From Flaccisagitta enflata (Eukaryota; Chaetognatha; Sagittoidea; Aphragmophora), in contig OZ231127.1 of the NCBI GenBank assembly GCA_965153355.1, forward strand, positions 59,830,001 through 59,894,000: 64,000 bases of DNA. Reading direction: 5' to 3'. Under the pieces are notes generated by a model. The model was given only the letters and a program-made list of their open reading frames with translations. It searched no databases and was not told where the DNA came from. Positions 50,611-62,911 of the stretch are shown piece by piece. The position numbers and the translations under genes are program-made. Each line of letters begins with the position of its first letter. Position 1 is the stretch's first letter.

Positions 50611-51208
50611 AATGCTTTGATTTTAGTGTTTTAATGAATGCGTTATCGATCAACCAACCGGACCAACTTGATACAGCTTATATAGAGATGTGAGGACGTG
50701 CATCTAAAAGAAGTAGTGGAAAATGGGGAAACGTAAAACCGCGTGAGACAGATTGGTCGGTAGTTTTGCTGATAACAGCAACTTAAAGGTCATGAAAATC
50801 ATTCATGCCATTAGTTATGGTTTACACCCAATTGTTCATGATATGTGATTATTGGAAAAAGTCGACCACGTAATTCGACTTTTTTGAAATTCAGAGGGGA
50901 GAAATAAAGTTTTCCATTTTGGATTTGAGGCAATTTTATGAAAAGTTGGGCCGTTTTGGGCTGGGATGACATTTTTTTGGTATTCACAGCCAAGAAAGAG
51001 CTAATTTTTCTCTTTCAAATGGCGCCAACCAGAAGTCTCCACGATCATTAGTTTAGAGTTATGGAATTTTTGAATCTTTTTATTTTCTACATTTTATAAA
51101 AATCGATATTTTATTGATCCTAATTTTTGACCTATGTAATATAGAAAAGAGTCAAGATGTTACGCAAATTGACTCCAAGTTTTATGACGCTAGCTTGCGC
51201 ATTTTACT
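50611..51208. other. Intergenic sequence without a gene
   Basis: A class B remnant ends near 50708 (GAGATGTGAGGACGTGCATC). An inverted piece of the 34.2-kb dispersed repeat lies at about 50990-51040. No gene is supported. Confidence 0.4.
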
Positions 51209-52063
<855 letters not shown>

Positions 52064-52387
52064 TACAGGTAAATTGTATATAGTTGAGCATTCCTTTTCC
52101 CTGGCTGGGGGAATAAAATCAAAGGGTTTGGAGATGGGGAAAAAAATCAAAAATTTGAAAAAAAAAAAAAAGAAAATTTTTGAAGATTCAACACTTATGG
52201 TAGCAATTAAAAGGTAAATGGATTACTACAAATACATTTAACACCATTTAAACTTATAATATACTGTTTTATTGCTTTGTAGGGCAGAAAATCATAGATT
52301 TTGTATCACGACGCGCAGGGGTTATGTGGGAAGAAAATCGCGCAGGGGAAATAAAACTGCAGCCACTTAATTATATACACCCCTGTT
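52064..52387. mobile_element. Short family 3 TIR element
   Basis: The left end TACAGGTAAATTGTATATAG and the reverse complement of the right end, CAGGGGTGTATATAATTAAG, are imperfect terminal inverted repeats. The interior shares AACACCATTTAAACTTATAA and GGGGGAATAAAATCAAAGGG with the larger copies. Confidence 0.55.
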
Positions 52388-52800
52388 GAAAAGTTTATTT
52401 TCTTTCAAAACCAATTTGTCATATCTATTTTATTTCTTATTTTATTTAGTTAGGTATAGTTACATTTGACAATAGTTAGATACTTGCTTTGCGAAGAAAA
52501 AATTAAGGACATTTTAAGAACATTTCAGCCTCAAATTTTTGATAATTTAAGGACATCCGGACATCCGGACATTTACTGGTCCTTAAAAAAAATAAAGAGT
52601 GTAGCCGCCTTTATTGGTAATAACAATGGCGATGTCCACTTTTCTAAATTGAATTGAAATAGTTAGTAGTGCCAAATTATTACATCCGAGTTGTCATGTT
52701 TTCGACGGTTGATATTACGCATTAAATGCCATGATAGTTTTTGCGGTAGTGATCGGGTTCTAGATTAAGATGAATACTGTAGCTCTGGTGGCACTTTTTG

Positions 52801-52829
52801 TCCGCGACGGAATACCATTCCGACGCGGA
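52801..52829. repeat. Isolated hairpin, 13-bp arms
   Basis: TCCGCGACGGAAT, loop ACC, ATTCCGACGCGGA: arms pair with one mismatch. It is preceded by TTTTTG and followed by CTATAA, as at the hairpin end of the HINE-like elements, but has no GTCC array. A GTCGTCGTC run follows (52852-52878). Confidence 0.6.
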
Positions 52830-52879
52830 CTATAATTCGAGGCGGGTGGGTGTCGTCGTCGTCGTTGTCGTCGTCGTCC

Positions 52880-53945
52880 ACACTTTTAAAAATGGGCTAA
52901 CTTTTGAACGCCTTGACCGATTTGCTTCATATTTGGAGGGAAGTTATATTTTAGGGTAAGTGTCAGCTTGCAGGCTCTGCGCATGTGCCATGATCCGACC
53001 CACTCCAACTGCCCAACCAGCTAACCAGCCTAAAAAGTGAAAATGTGCATAACTTGGCATTTTTCAACCGATTTGGTTGAAACTGGTATGTAGTTCCTAA
53101 ATGGGAAGGACTAAATACATGTATTTAAATTGTAAAGATTTACATAACTGGCCAAACCGGCCTACCACCCAACCAGCCTACTAAAGCCTGTAAGTGAAAA
53201 CGTGCATAATTTCTGCATTTTTCAACTGATTTAAGGAAACTTATATGGGGCCCTCTAAATGGAAGGACTCAACATAAGATGAATTGTAAAGATTTTAGCA
53301 CCAAGCACCGCCAACTGGTCATCACCCAACCAGCCTACCAGCCGAAAAATGAAAACGTGGCATAATCTCTGTATTTTAACCTGGACATAAAATTGTATAG
53401 TTCCCAAAACGGAAGGACTCAACATATGGTATTTGAATTGTAAAGATTTCAGCATGCTAATCGGCCAAACCAATACCACTCCAACTAGCCTACTTAGCTG
53501 GGTAGGGTGAAAACAAAGATAATCTTCTGCATTTTTTTCATCCGATTTGGTTGAAACATGGTATGTAGTCTCTGAATAGAAGGACTCAATATAAGTATTT
53601 GAATCGCAAGAAGATTTTATATTAATCCGCTGGGAACTGGCTCTACTACCCAACTAGCTTCACTACTAAAGGAAAAAAAAGTTTATAACTTTGGCTTTTT
53701 TTTCAATTGATTAGTAAAACTTGGTATGTTTCTCTAAATGGAAGGACCAACATGGCTTGATTGTAAAGATTTTAGCAAGCCAATCGCCTTACCACCCAAC
53801 CACCAGCCTACCTTCAGCCTACCACCTTAAAAGTCAAAAATATGTGCATAACTTGAATAATTCTCAACCGATTTGGTTAAAACTAGGTATGCAGCTCAAA
53901 ATTAAATGGCTCAACCTATGCATATGAACAAAGAAGCTTATCACT
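52880..53945. repeat. Degenerate satellite-like array, unit about 155-160 bp
   Basis: About six diverged units share AAAACGTGCATAAT, TTTTTCAACCGATTTGGTTG, TGGAAGGACTCAACAT, TTGTAAAGATTT and CACCCAACCAGCCTACC. Unit starts are near 53039, 53197, 53350, 53508, 53680 and 53830. Confidence 0.7.
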
Positions 53946-53949
53946 CAAC

Positions 53950-54600
53950 CCCTATTTGACTGCTATTTGACAAGACCATGTGACAACACTGACAACGGTA
54001 TTTGACAACGGCGTTTGACAACACTTCGACAACACCATTTGACAACGCCAACCAACATCGCTGCTCGACAACATCGCCGTTTGACAACATCGCCGCTCGA
54101 CAACGCCGTCCACAACGCTGTCCGATAACGCCGCTTCATTAACGCTGTTTTTGATGTTTGACAACGCCGTTTGATTAACGCTGCTTGACAACGCCGTTGG
54201 ATAACGTTGCCGACAACGCCTGACAACGCTGAGCGGACAACGCTGTTTGACAACGCTGGCTGACACCGCCGCTGATAACATTGCTGATAACATTGCTTGA
54301 CAACGCTGTTTGACAACGTTGCAGACAACGCTGCTGACAACGCGATCTGACAACGCTGCTTGACAACGTATTGCTGGATAAGCGCCGCTTTGACAGCTGC
54401 TTGATACAGCGCTTCGCTTCGATAACGCCACGATAACGCCGTTTCCGATAACGCTGCTCGATAACGCTGCTTGATAACGCCATTCGATAACGCTGCTCGC
54501 ATAACGCTGCTTTGATAACGCTGCTTCGACAACGCCGCTCGACAACGCCTTTCGACAACGCCGTTCGACAACGCCGTTCGACCCCAGTCGCGGACCCATA
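53950..54600. repeat. 12-bp minisatellite, about 650 bp
   Basis: Variants of TTTGACAACGCC, TTGACAACGCTG and TCGATAACGCTGC in tandem. The left part is dominated by GACAACG and the right part by GATAACG. A 12-bp period with few stops leaves all three minus frames open, giving spurious Arg/Ser/Val-rich proteins. Confidence 0.85.
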
Positions 54601-55039
54601 CTCTTTCAAGATTTTTTTTTAAAGGAACATGAGCACGCCAGTGATGCAGATGAAAGTGGGTGTGATCACTAATCAATAATAATGATACCATCATGCGATG
54701 TTTTTGCTGTTGTGGCAATTACAACTGCATGAGAAATAGAAGACACTTGATGGTGGTGATGACACGATGATGGTTCTTTGTGGTGAATAAAAGACAAAAT
54801 GGTGGTTGAAAGGTGTGGAACGGCGGTGGCAATCCAGCCACGCAAAGACACGACGTTAGAAGCAGTGGTGGACAAGAATGAAGACAGCCACGGTGGAGGC
54901 AGTGGATTGCATATGTATGAGTAACGACCTTTCATTCGGTCTACACTAGGATCGTGACATAAAAGAGGATTACGACCATCGCGGCGATAAAGACCGTGAC
55001 GAGTCCTGTGGTGAAAGCGGAGACAGTAAGTCATGCACA
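54601..55039. other. Intergenic sequence without a gene
   Basis: TGGTGG and ATGATG-rich unique sequence. No coding call is justified. Confidence 0.4.
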
Positions 55040-55242
55040 CTACGCCGATTCAAGAACACTCAATTTTCGATTATGATAGCGACAATGGGCTAAATTTGTT
55101 GATTCTTGTTAGCATAACATCCCCTGAAGATTTTATTGTCCTTAATGAACTAAACCAAAAAGCATATTGGGTTTGAAATTCTAAAAAATATGGCAAATAT
55201 GTGAGATATCTTTTTTTGTGTTTTTTTTTTTAGTTTCAATCT

Positions 55243-55267
55243 TAGCTGTGTGTGTGCGTGTGTGTAT

Positions 55268-55326
<59 letters not shown>

Positions 55327-55415
55327 TGTGTGTGTTCATTGGTCTCTTTGAGTGTGTCATTTTTTAGAAGCCTCAAATCAGCCTTTCTAAGCATTTAATC
55401 AGTTCAGTGTGTATA

Positions 55416-55446
<31 letters not shown>
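55243..55446. repeat. Two (TG)n tracts
   Basis: 55243-55335 and 55416-55446, each followed by a similar CTTTGAGTGTGTCATTTTTTAG-like string and AAGCATTTAATCAGTTC, so the flank and repeat were duplicated together. Confidence 0.85.
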
Positions 55447-55689
55447 ATTCTCATTGTCGCCTTTGAGTATGTCATTATTTAGTAGCCTCAAATCAGCCCC
55501 CCTAAGCATTTAATCAGTTCTTTCCCAGGAATCAGGTCCTTTAATCAAAATGGGACAAACCTTATATCACCCCTCTCAAGCACTAGATGTTTTAGATTTT
55601 GTTGCCTTTGGACCTCCTAAACCTCAAATTCGCTTTCTCAGGCGCCAAGTGAGTCCTCAAGCCTCACCAAAATCAGCCTTCAGGTTTTT

Positions 55690-57190
55690 GGGCAGTCGGT
55701 TCTTTTAGAAGGGGACGCAAGTCCTGTGGAAACACAGGGACCTCCCCCTCCTGTTTGATCTGTCTATCCATTTTAGGCAGCGGCCCTAAAGGATGAAAGT
55801 CCCAGAACACGGGGGACTGTCGTCCATTTGTCCCCCAGGCCCTCTTCTCAGGCCTGAAACCCGCCTCTCAGGGCCGAAATTCACCTCTAATAGGCCTGAA
55901 ATCTTCCTCTCAGGCTTCCGGAATTGTCCTCTCAGGCTCGGAAATTGCTCCCTCTCGGCCTGAAATCTGCTCCTTCAGGTCTGGAAATTGCTCCTCTTAG
56001 GCCTGACATCTGCCCTCACAGACTAAGGCCTGAGAGGGCAGATTTCAGGCCTGAGAGACAGATTCAGGCCTGAGAGGACAGACAGGCCCAGAGGGCCTGG
56101 GGGAACGGATGGCTGACGTGATTTAATGGAATGATGAACGAAAAGTCCTCTAGTTCTTACAGGACTTCGCCTCTCTTCGGGGCCGCTGCCCTGCTTCCCT
56201 TCACTCTAATTCACAATCATGCAGTGCAGGGCAACGGGTATCACTGGACTGGTATTGCCCTTGGGCGACCTGTTTGTTACTTCATCCCCCCAGGCCCTCT
56301 CAGGCCTGAAATCTGCCCTCTCAGATTTAAAATCTGCCCTCTTATGCCTGAAATATACCCTCTTAGACCTTGAATCTGCCCTATCATGCCTGAAATTTGC
56401 CCTTTCAGAACTGGAATGTGTCCTCTTAGGACTTAAATCTGCCCTCTCAGGCCTGAAATCTGCCCTCTCAGATTTAACTTCATTGCTGATCATTAAGTGC
56501 GTTTTCATAGTGGGCAGCGCCCCAAAGGGGGACAAAAAGTCCTGTGAGGACACAGGGAACTTCTTTGTTTGTCCATTCACTGCTCATTTGTTTGTTTGTT
56601 CACCATTCTTTCTAAAGTCCCCCCTCTCAGGCCTGAAATCTGCCCTCTCAGGCTTGAAATCTGCCCTCTCAGGCTTGAAATCTGCCCTCTCAGGCATTGA
56701 ATCTGCCCTCTCAGGCCTGAAATCTGCTTACTCAGGCCTGAAACCTGTCCTCTCAGTCCTTTAATCTACTCTCACAGATTCAACTCCTGAGAGGGCAGAT
56801 TTCAGCCCTGAGAGAGCAGATTTCAGGCTTAAGAAGTCTTGGGGGGACCAATGAACGAACAAACAAATTGACAAACAAAAGTCCTATGCTCTACAGGACT
56901 TTGTCCTCTTTGAGGTCGCTGCTCTGCTTCGTCTCATTTTAATTTACAATGATGCAAAGTAGGGCAACGGGTATCACTGACCACATATTGCCCTTGGGCG
57001 ACCTATTGGCTCTTACATATTCATAATTACAATATCTTTGCATTCAAGCCATATTTTGGAGAAATTTGATCTGTTTTGAACAGTTTTCTAATGGTTCATT
57101 GGTCTTGTGCCAAATTTCCTGCGCTGCAGCCCTGCTTCCCTCCACTCAAATACACAGTAAAACAAGGCAGGGCAATGGGTATCGCTAACC
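55690..57190. mobile_element. Cluster of family 2 elements with 21-bp arrays
   Basis: Copies at about 55690-55760 (left end), 55775-56275 and 56505-57000, and a right end at 57120-57190. Arrays of CCCTCTCAGGCCTGAAATCT (56290-56470, 56620-56760) turn into inverted GAGAGGGCAGATTTCAGGCC. Ends carry CTCTACAGGACTTTG and GGGTATCACTGACCACATAT. Confidence 0.65.
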
Positions 57191-57599
57191 CATATTACCC
57201 TTATCAGCTTTCTTGTACCTTAACCGGGTTTGTTTCGCCCTGAAGCAGATCTTTGGTCTTAAGAAGGCCTTGAAGCAGCAATCTCGCCATCCATGATTGG
57301 AGGCCTTGGTCTGGATAGGAGCTTTAGGTGTAAGAGAACTGATCTCGAGATTGAAAGAAATTTCAGGCTAATGGGAAGACTCTAAGAGCTGATTTCAAGC
57401 ATTAGTATGTTGAATAAGGACCGGGGGGACAGATAGATTTACAAAAGTACGAAAATTCCCCCCCCCCCCCATGTCCTGCAGAACATCAAGACCTAGGCCC
57501 AGAATTGGAGATACCCCAAATAGTTGGGATTCTTGAAAGGTCTGATTTGAGGTTTGACAGGGACACACTTAATACAAACACAATTACACAAATACACAG

Positions 57600-57778
<179 letters not shown>

Positions 57779-58051
57779 CTCTAAGCCAAGATTGAACTGA
57801 AAAAAAAAACACACAAAAAGATATCTCTCATATTTGCATATTCTTTAGAATTTCAAACCCAATATGCTTTTTGGTTTAGTTCATTAAGGACAATAAAATC
57901 TTAAGGGAATGTTATATTAAGAAAAATCAACAAATTTAGCCCATTGTCGCCATCATAATCGAAAATTGAGTGTTCTTGAATCGGCGTAATACACACGGAT
58001 GTCACGGATGGTCATGATGATGCGACGGACTTTGAATGAGAGAAGAGAATG

Positions 58052-58287
58052 CAGGGGTGTATAAAGTTGAGCGGCTTTTGATTTCTTTCCCCCCCCCCTG
58101 GTCTTTGATATCCTTCCCCGGCTGGTCGAAGCGTTTTTGGATTTTCTACCCCATAGAGTAACTACTTCTTGACTACCAAAATTGATAAATCTTCAAAAAA
58201 ATTTTTTTCCTCTTTTCAAGCCTTTGATTTTTTTCCCCATCTCCAAACCCTCTGATTTTATTCCCAATCAACTTGATTCACGCCTGA
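58052..58287. mobile_element. Short family 3 TIR element
   Basis: The left end is CAGGGGTGTATAAAGTTGAG. The right end in reverse complement is CAGGCGTGAATCAAGTTGAT. The interior has GGCTTTTGATTTCTTTCCCC and TTGATTTTTTTCCCCATCTC, typical of the family. Confidence 0.55.
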
Positions 58288-58524
58288 AAGAATGAACAGA
58301 AGAATCTTAAAAGTTCATGGCCGATGAGGAAAACACTGACAAGGTTGAAATTGTTTAGCTCGAAAAAAAATTACTTGTAAATGAATCTGAGAATTTTGCT
58401 CCTATTCGTCTAGGTTAATTTTCAAAAGAAAAGCAATACCAGTAGTTGAATCTACCAAATGAAAATTTTTCCATCGTGTATAAGGCGCCGTTTATTAGAG
58501 AGTAAAACATTTTTATTCGCGTAC

Positions 58525-58851
58525 TCTACAGTGGCACCCCGCTTTGTCCACCCATCTGTCCGTTGGTCAGTCTGTCACATTTTACCTTATGTTTTTTGCG
58601 GTCTTTGGCCTCACTGCTCCTGCCCACGTACACTAGTGACCTCGAATACGGCCCTTGCCCACACGCCTATGACTGGGGTAGGCGTGTATCCGGCCCAGTC
58701 ATTACAAAAGCGCCTGAGCGCTAAATAGAGAAAATACGGACGTTTGGTCATATGGATGGTGAGCAAAAGGGAAAGAATGGAAATGAAAATGAGTGATAAA
58801 CCACGCACGTCAGATCTATTTTTCCCTTCTTAGGCCGAGGATTACATTTCT

Positions 58852-58889
<38 letters not shown>

Positions 58890-59046
58890 AGTCTATTCCC
58901 AACAAAAACAATCCCATCATGTTGTATTAGTGGGGATTTGTATAACCAGATGAAACAAGCCCAACAAGGCAACAGTCACATGCTCCGGACAGACGGACCA
59001 ACGGACCGACAGATCAAGGTTTAGAGTCGCAGGCACGCGATTAAAA
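58525..59046. mobile_element. HINE-like class A copies (one inverted, one short)
   Basis: 58525-58710 is inverted, with GTCCGTTGGTCAGTCTGTCA, CTCCTGCCCACG and GTATCCGGCCCAGT. 58957-59046 is a minimal copy: ACAAGCCCAACAAGGCAACA, ACGGACCAACGGACCGACAG, TAGAGTCGCAGGCACGCGAT then TAAAAA. A CT run lies between (58862-58890). Confidence 0.55.
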
Positions 59047-61160
59047 ACCGATACAAACCTTACAATGAACCTCGTTATAATCTTAGTTAAATCTTATTGT
59101 ATATCAATAATAGTTCTCACCCAAATCCATGTTAAGTTGTTGCACTATACATCTTGCTTTGTTGTGTTGTGCGTGTGTGCGTGTGTGTGTGCGTGTTTGC
59201 GTTTATGCGTGTGTGTTTGCGTTTGTTCGTATGTTTACACAGTAAACTTTTCAGATCACAAATTTTATTACAGGGTCTGGAGAGAACATAGAAATCATGC
59301 CAAATGAATCCCAGGTCCCAGGTTTTAATCCTGGAGGATTGAAAAATACTCCCATTGAATTGCTCTTGTTACATGGAAAGCTCCAGTCAAAAGCAAATGC
59401 AGACTTTTAAAACCCCGCTTGAGTAAGAGCACGGCTATGTTGACGGGCGTTTGATACTGTATTTCTTTGTTGTATACTATACTATCTTGGAAAAAAGTTT
59501 ATCGCATTATTGATCAAGGGGCATTTTATGGACAAGATAATACAATTAACGTGTCCGTGACAAGCTTGATACTTGGTCTTGCCCTCCTTGACCTTTTCAA
59601 ACTCTTCCCTGCGTCTTTGCATGCTTTTGTACTGCGACTAAAGGTATGATAGTGTGATCTTCCTCCAGACTTTAGTGCGATTTTTTTCAGTCCTGCCATC
59701 CGTGTTGCACATTCTTGTCTTTGCCATCGCCTCAATTGGGACCATAGACTCATAGAGATTCTATCAGCTTGAGTTTTGGGCTGTTCCTGGGCTAACTGGA
59801 TAAGTGTTTGACATTTGACACTGCGCCTTTGATGCCATTGCTTCGTTGAAACAGCCTGATGAGTGGGTGCACATGAACCACATTTTAAAAATGCCATTTT
59901 TATGCCATTTTTCTAATGAGGTACCTAACTTCGTTCAGCTCTCACGTGCATCTAACCGCTTAGAAAAACGGTTAGGTGCACAGTAACGCGGTTGGCGCCA
60001 ACTGCTAGAAAAATTAAAGATGTTTCAGAACCTCACCAATTTTTCTTAGATTTTCTTATTTGTAAAGGAGATATAAGGCTTTAAGTGATGCGATAAACTT
60101 ATTTCCAAGGTTGTATATTCCAATGTAATACGGTTTATTTATTAGCATGACTATTATATGACAAGCACGCTCTTAACCACGTTCAGGCCTCAAAAAGAAT
60201 AATTTTGCGTAACATGCCAGGCCCAAGCCCAAAAAGGTGCTTGTTTATCAAATATAAAAGTGTACGGATTCCAACTCAGACGGAGGGACGGACAGACTTA
60301 ATTATGGAGATGCCATGACGTTTTCCAAATCGCTGCGGGTTGCTCGTTGCCGCACTCGCGACTGCGACAAGTTGTAGCTGAAAGTAAAAAGCGCCGAGTG
60401 TTTTTGAAGTTGAAAGAGCAGAAAGAAAAAAAAAACTCCATCGCGAATTTCAACCCCGGGTGGGTTCTCATAGCTTCTTTCACACCTGTGTTGTTTTTTA
60501 GTTGATCTTTTTTTTTTTTCTCTCATTCTTGCAGTGTTTCTTTTAATACCGTTTCCCTGGCATGGCGACACTTTTTCGTTTTGTTTCCATGATTTTAGCT
60601 GAAGAAAAAATAAATTTCATCCTCAAAAGATGAATATTTTCGAATGGAGAGAAAATTGTAAAATCTGAAAAGTTAGTCACGCATTTCTTTACGTTGGTTT
60701 CGGTTGATTACTTTTATCGTTCCTTTTTTCCCCTTCTTCATCCTCTTTCCCATCTTTCTCATCCTCCACAACCCCTTCTCTTCCTCCTACTCCTCCGTTT
60801 TCACTCCTCTACGACTACATGTGTGCTCCTCTTCCTCCACCAGAGAGTTTGTCAAATGTATACAAAAAGTAGTTTTATTAAGGACGGTCATGTTTCTGCT
60901 GGATAACAGAAGTAACTTGGAAAAATTCGATCACCAGAATGACCAGATTGAATCAACACAAAATGACCGATGCATTCCCCTCGACTATCTACCTTTCAGT
61001 CAACCCCTCCACTCGACAAAAAGGTCAGTCGGTCCGTCCGTCAAGTCTCTGATCTTCTGCCAAGCGCAGCTTGAATCGTCCGCGAAGAACGAAAAAAAAA
61101 ATCGTCCAGGGAGAAAATTGTTGGGCTGACACTGGGCGAGTCAAAGAAAGTATGAAGGGA
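59047..61160. other. Long stretch without a supported gene
   Basis: A TG/TTTGCG-rich patch lies at 59165-59230. A 123-codon minus frame (59897-59526) has balanced composition but no domain I recognise. CTTCCTCC-rich sequence occurs at 60725-60845. A GGTTGGCGCCAACTGC palindrome occurs near 59990. No RNA gene was recognised. Confidence 0.35.
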
Positions 61161-61164
61161 AATC

Positions 61165-61340
61165 CCGGACCACGTGACTGACGAAACGACGAACGAAACA
61201 TTTCTCGTCACTTGACTTCCGGCGCGTCACCGGGGCCTCGATTCTCAGTGTCTGATTGGCTCTTTGAAAAGGAAGCCTTCTGATTGGCTAACGTGCTAAA
61301 AGGACGACAGGAAGGCCTCTGGTTGGCCGTAAAATCGCGT
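61165..61340. promoter_or_regulatory. Candidate promoter-like cluster of CCAAT boxes
   Basis: GATTGGCT at about 61254 and 61281 and GGTTGGCC at about 61321 are evenly spaced reversed CCAAT-type motifs, each after GGAAGCCT- or AAGGCCTC-like strings. A CACGTG E-box lies at about 61173 and the region is CpG-rich. The three motifs may be a diverged tandem repeat of about 30-35 bp. No adjacent gene is identified. Confidence 0.25.
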
Positions 61341-61465
61341 GTGAATGAATCTTTTTACCGTCCCTCTCTCTCTCTCTCTCTCCTTTCCCCGGCGTGACGT
61401 AAACGACGCCCGGGATCCCTTTTAACAAAATAACGATTCAAGTTTTTTGAGTTGTAAGTGATGAA

Positions 61466-62161
<696 letters not shown>

Positions 62162-62164
<3 letters not shown>

Positions 62165-62524
62165 ACGCACGCGCGCGAGCAAACATCACACACAAAAAAA
62201 CAATCTCACAAACACACTTTTTTTAACTCCCTAAGACCCTAGTTCAGTGGAAAATAAGAGACAAACTTATCGAGAATTTTGATCGACACCGCCACTGGTT
62301 GGTCTTGCTCGTCAACTGGTTTTCACTGGCAAAGAAAAATTGATGATAATGTTCATGCTTGTTTTATGTAAACACAAGAAGTTAAAAGAAAAAAAATACA
62401 ACGGGCAATGAAACGGCCACGGAAACCGTTTAGATGATTTAACATTACGATCGTTTGACACAAAACAACTTAGATAAAAATGTTTCATGCGCTTCATGAG
62501 AACAAGGAAAATAACAAATCGTTT
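62162..62524 (-). other. 3' flank of the peptide-precursor locus
   Basis: AT-rich sequence downstream of the original stop at 62525. No AATAAA was seen on the minus strand in this interval. Confidence 0.35.
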
Positions 62525-62911
62525 CTAGCCGAGCATGATGTTGTTTTGGTTGTGGGCTTCACTGTTGGATGCACCAGCTCCACCCATTCTCTTCTTCAAG
62601 CTGATGTTATTTTGATTTGATGCTCCGCTGTTAGAAGCTGCATTACCACCCCACAATCTTTTCTCCTCTTTTTTCTTCAAGCTGATGTTATTCTGGTTGG
62701 ATGCTCCACTGTTAGAAGCTGCATTGCCTCCCCACCATCTCCTCTCTTCTTCCTTTTTCTTTAAACTGATGTTATTAACATTGCTGGCACCAGAATTGGA
62801 AGCAGCATTACCGTCCCACCATCTCTTTTCTTCTTCATCTCTTTTGCCCTTCATAATGTTGTTGACATTTGAAGCTTCACTGTTTGAAGCTGCTGCTCCA
62901 CCACCCCACTA
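62525..62911 (-). pseudogene. Disconnected 3' tail of the peptide-precursor array
   Basis: Continues the peptide array after the frame is lost: five more units, including KRWWDGNAASNSGASNVNNI and LWGGNAASNSGASNQNNISL, spaced by KKKEEE-type segments and ending NQNNIMLG then TAG. A C-terminal Gly directly before stop is the usual way to end an amidated-peptide precursor. A TAG at 62911-62909 replaces an expected aromatic codon after KR, and a 14-bp duplication at 62929-62956 shifts the upstream frame. Probably once part of the same protein. Confidence 0.7.

Noticed and set aside
53952-54718. Overlapping minus frames of 144-251 codons with RRCRTALSS-like motifs
   Set aside because: A 12-bp tandem repeat keeps several frames open at once; no start context or domain.
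59526-59897. 123-codon minus frame rich in Gln, Arg and Lys
   Set aside because: Looks coding-like, but I recognise no family and frames of this length occur by chance in 64 kb.
60704-61129. 141-codon plus frame
   Set aside because: Pyrimidine-rich start gives a hydrophobic-looking N-terminus by composition, and the end runs into a GTCCGTCCGTC remnant.
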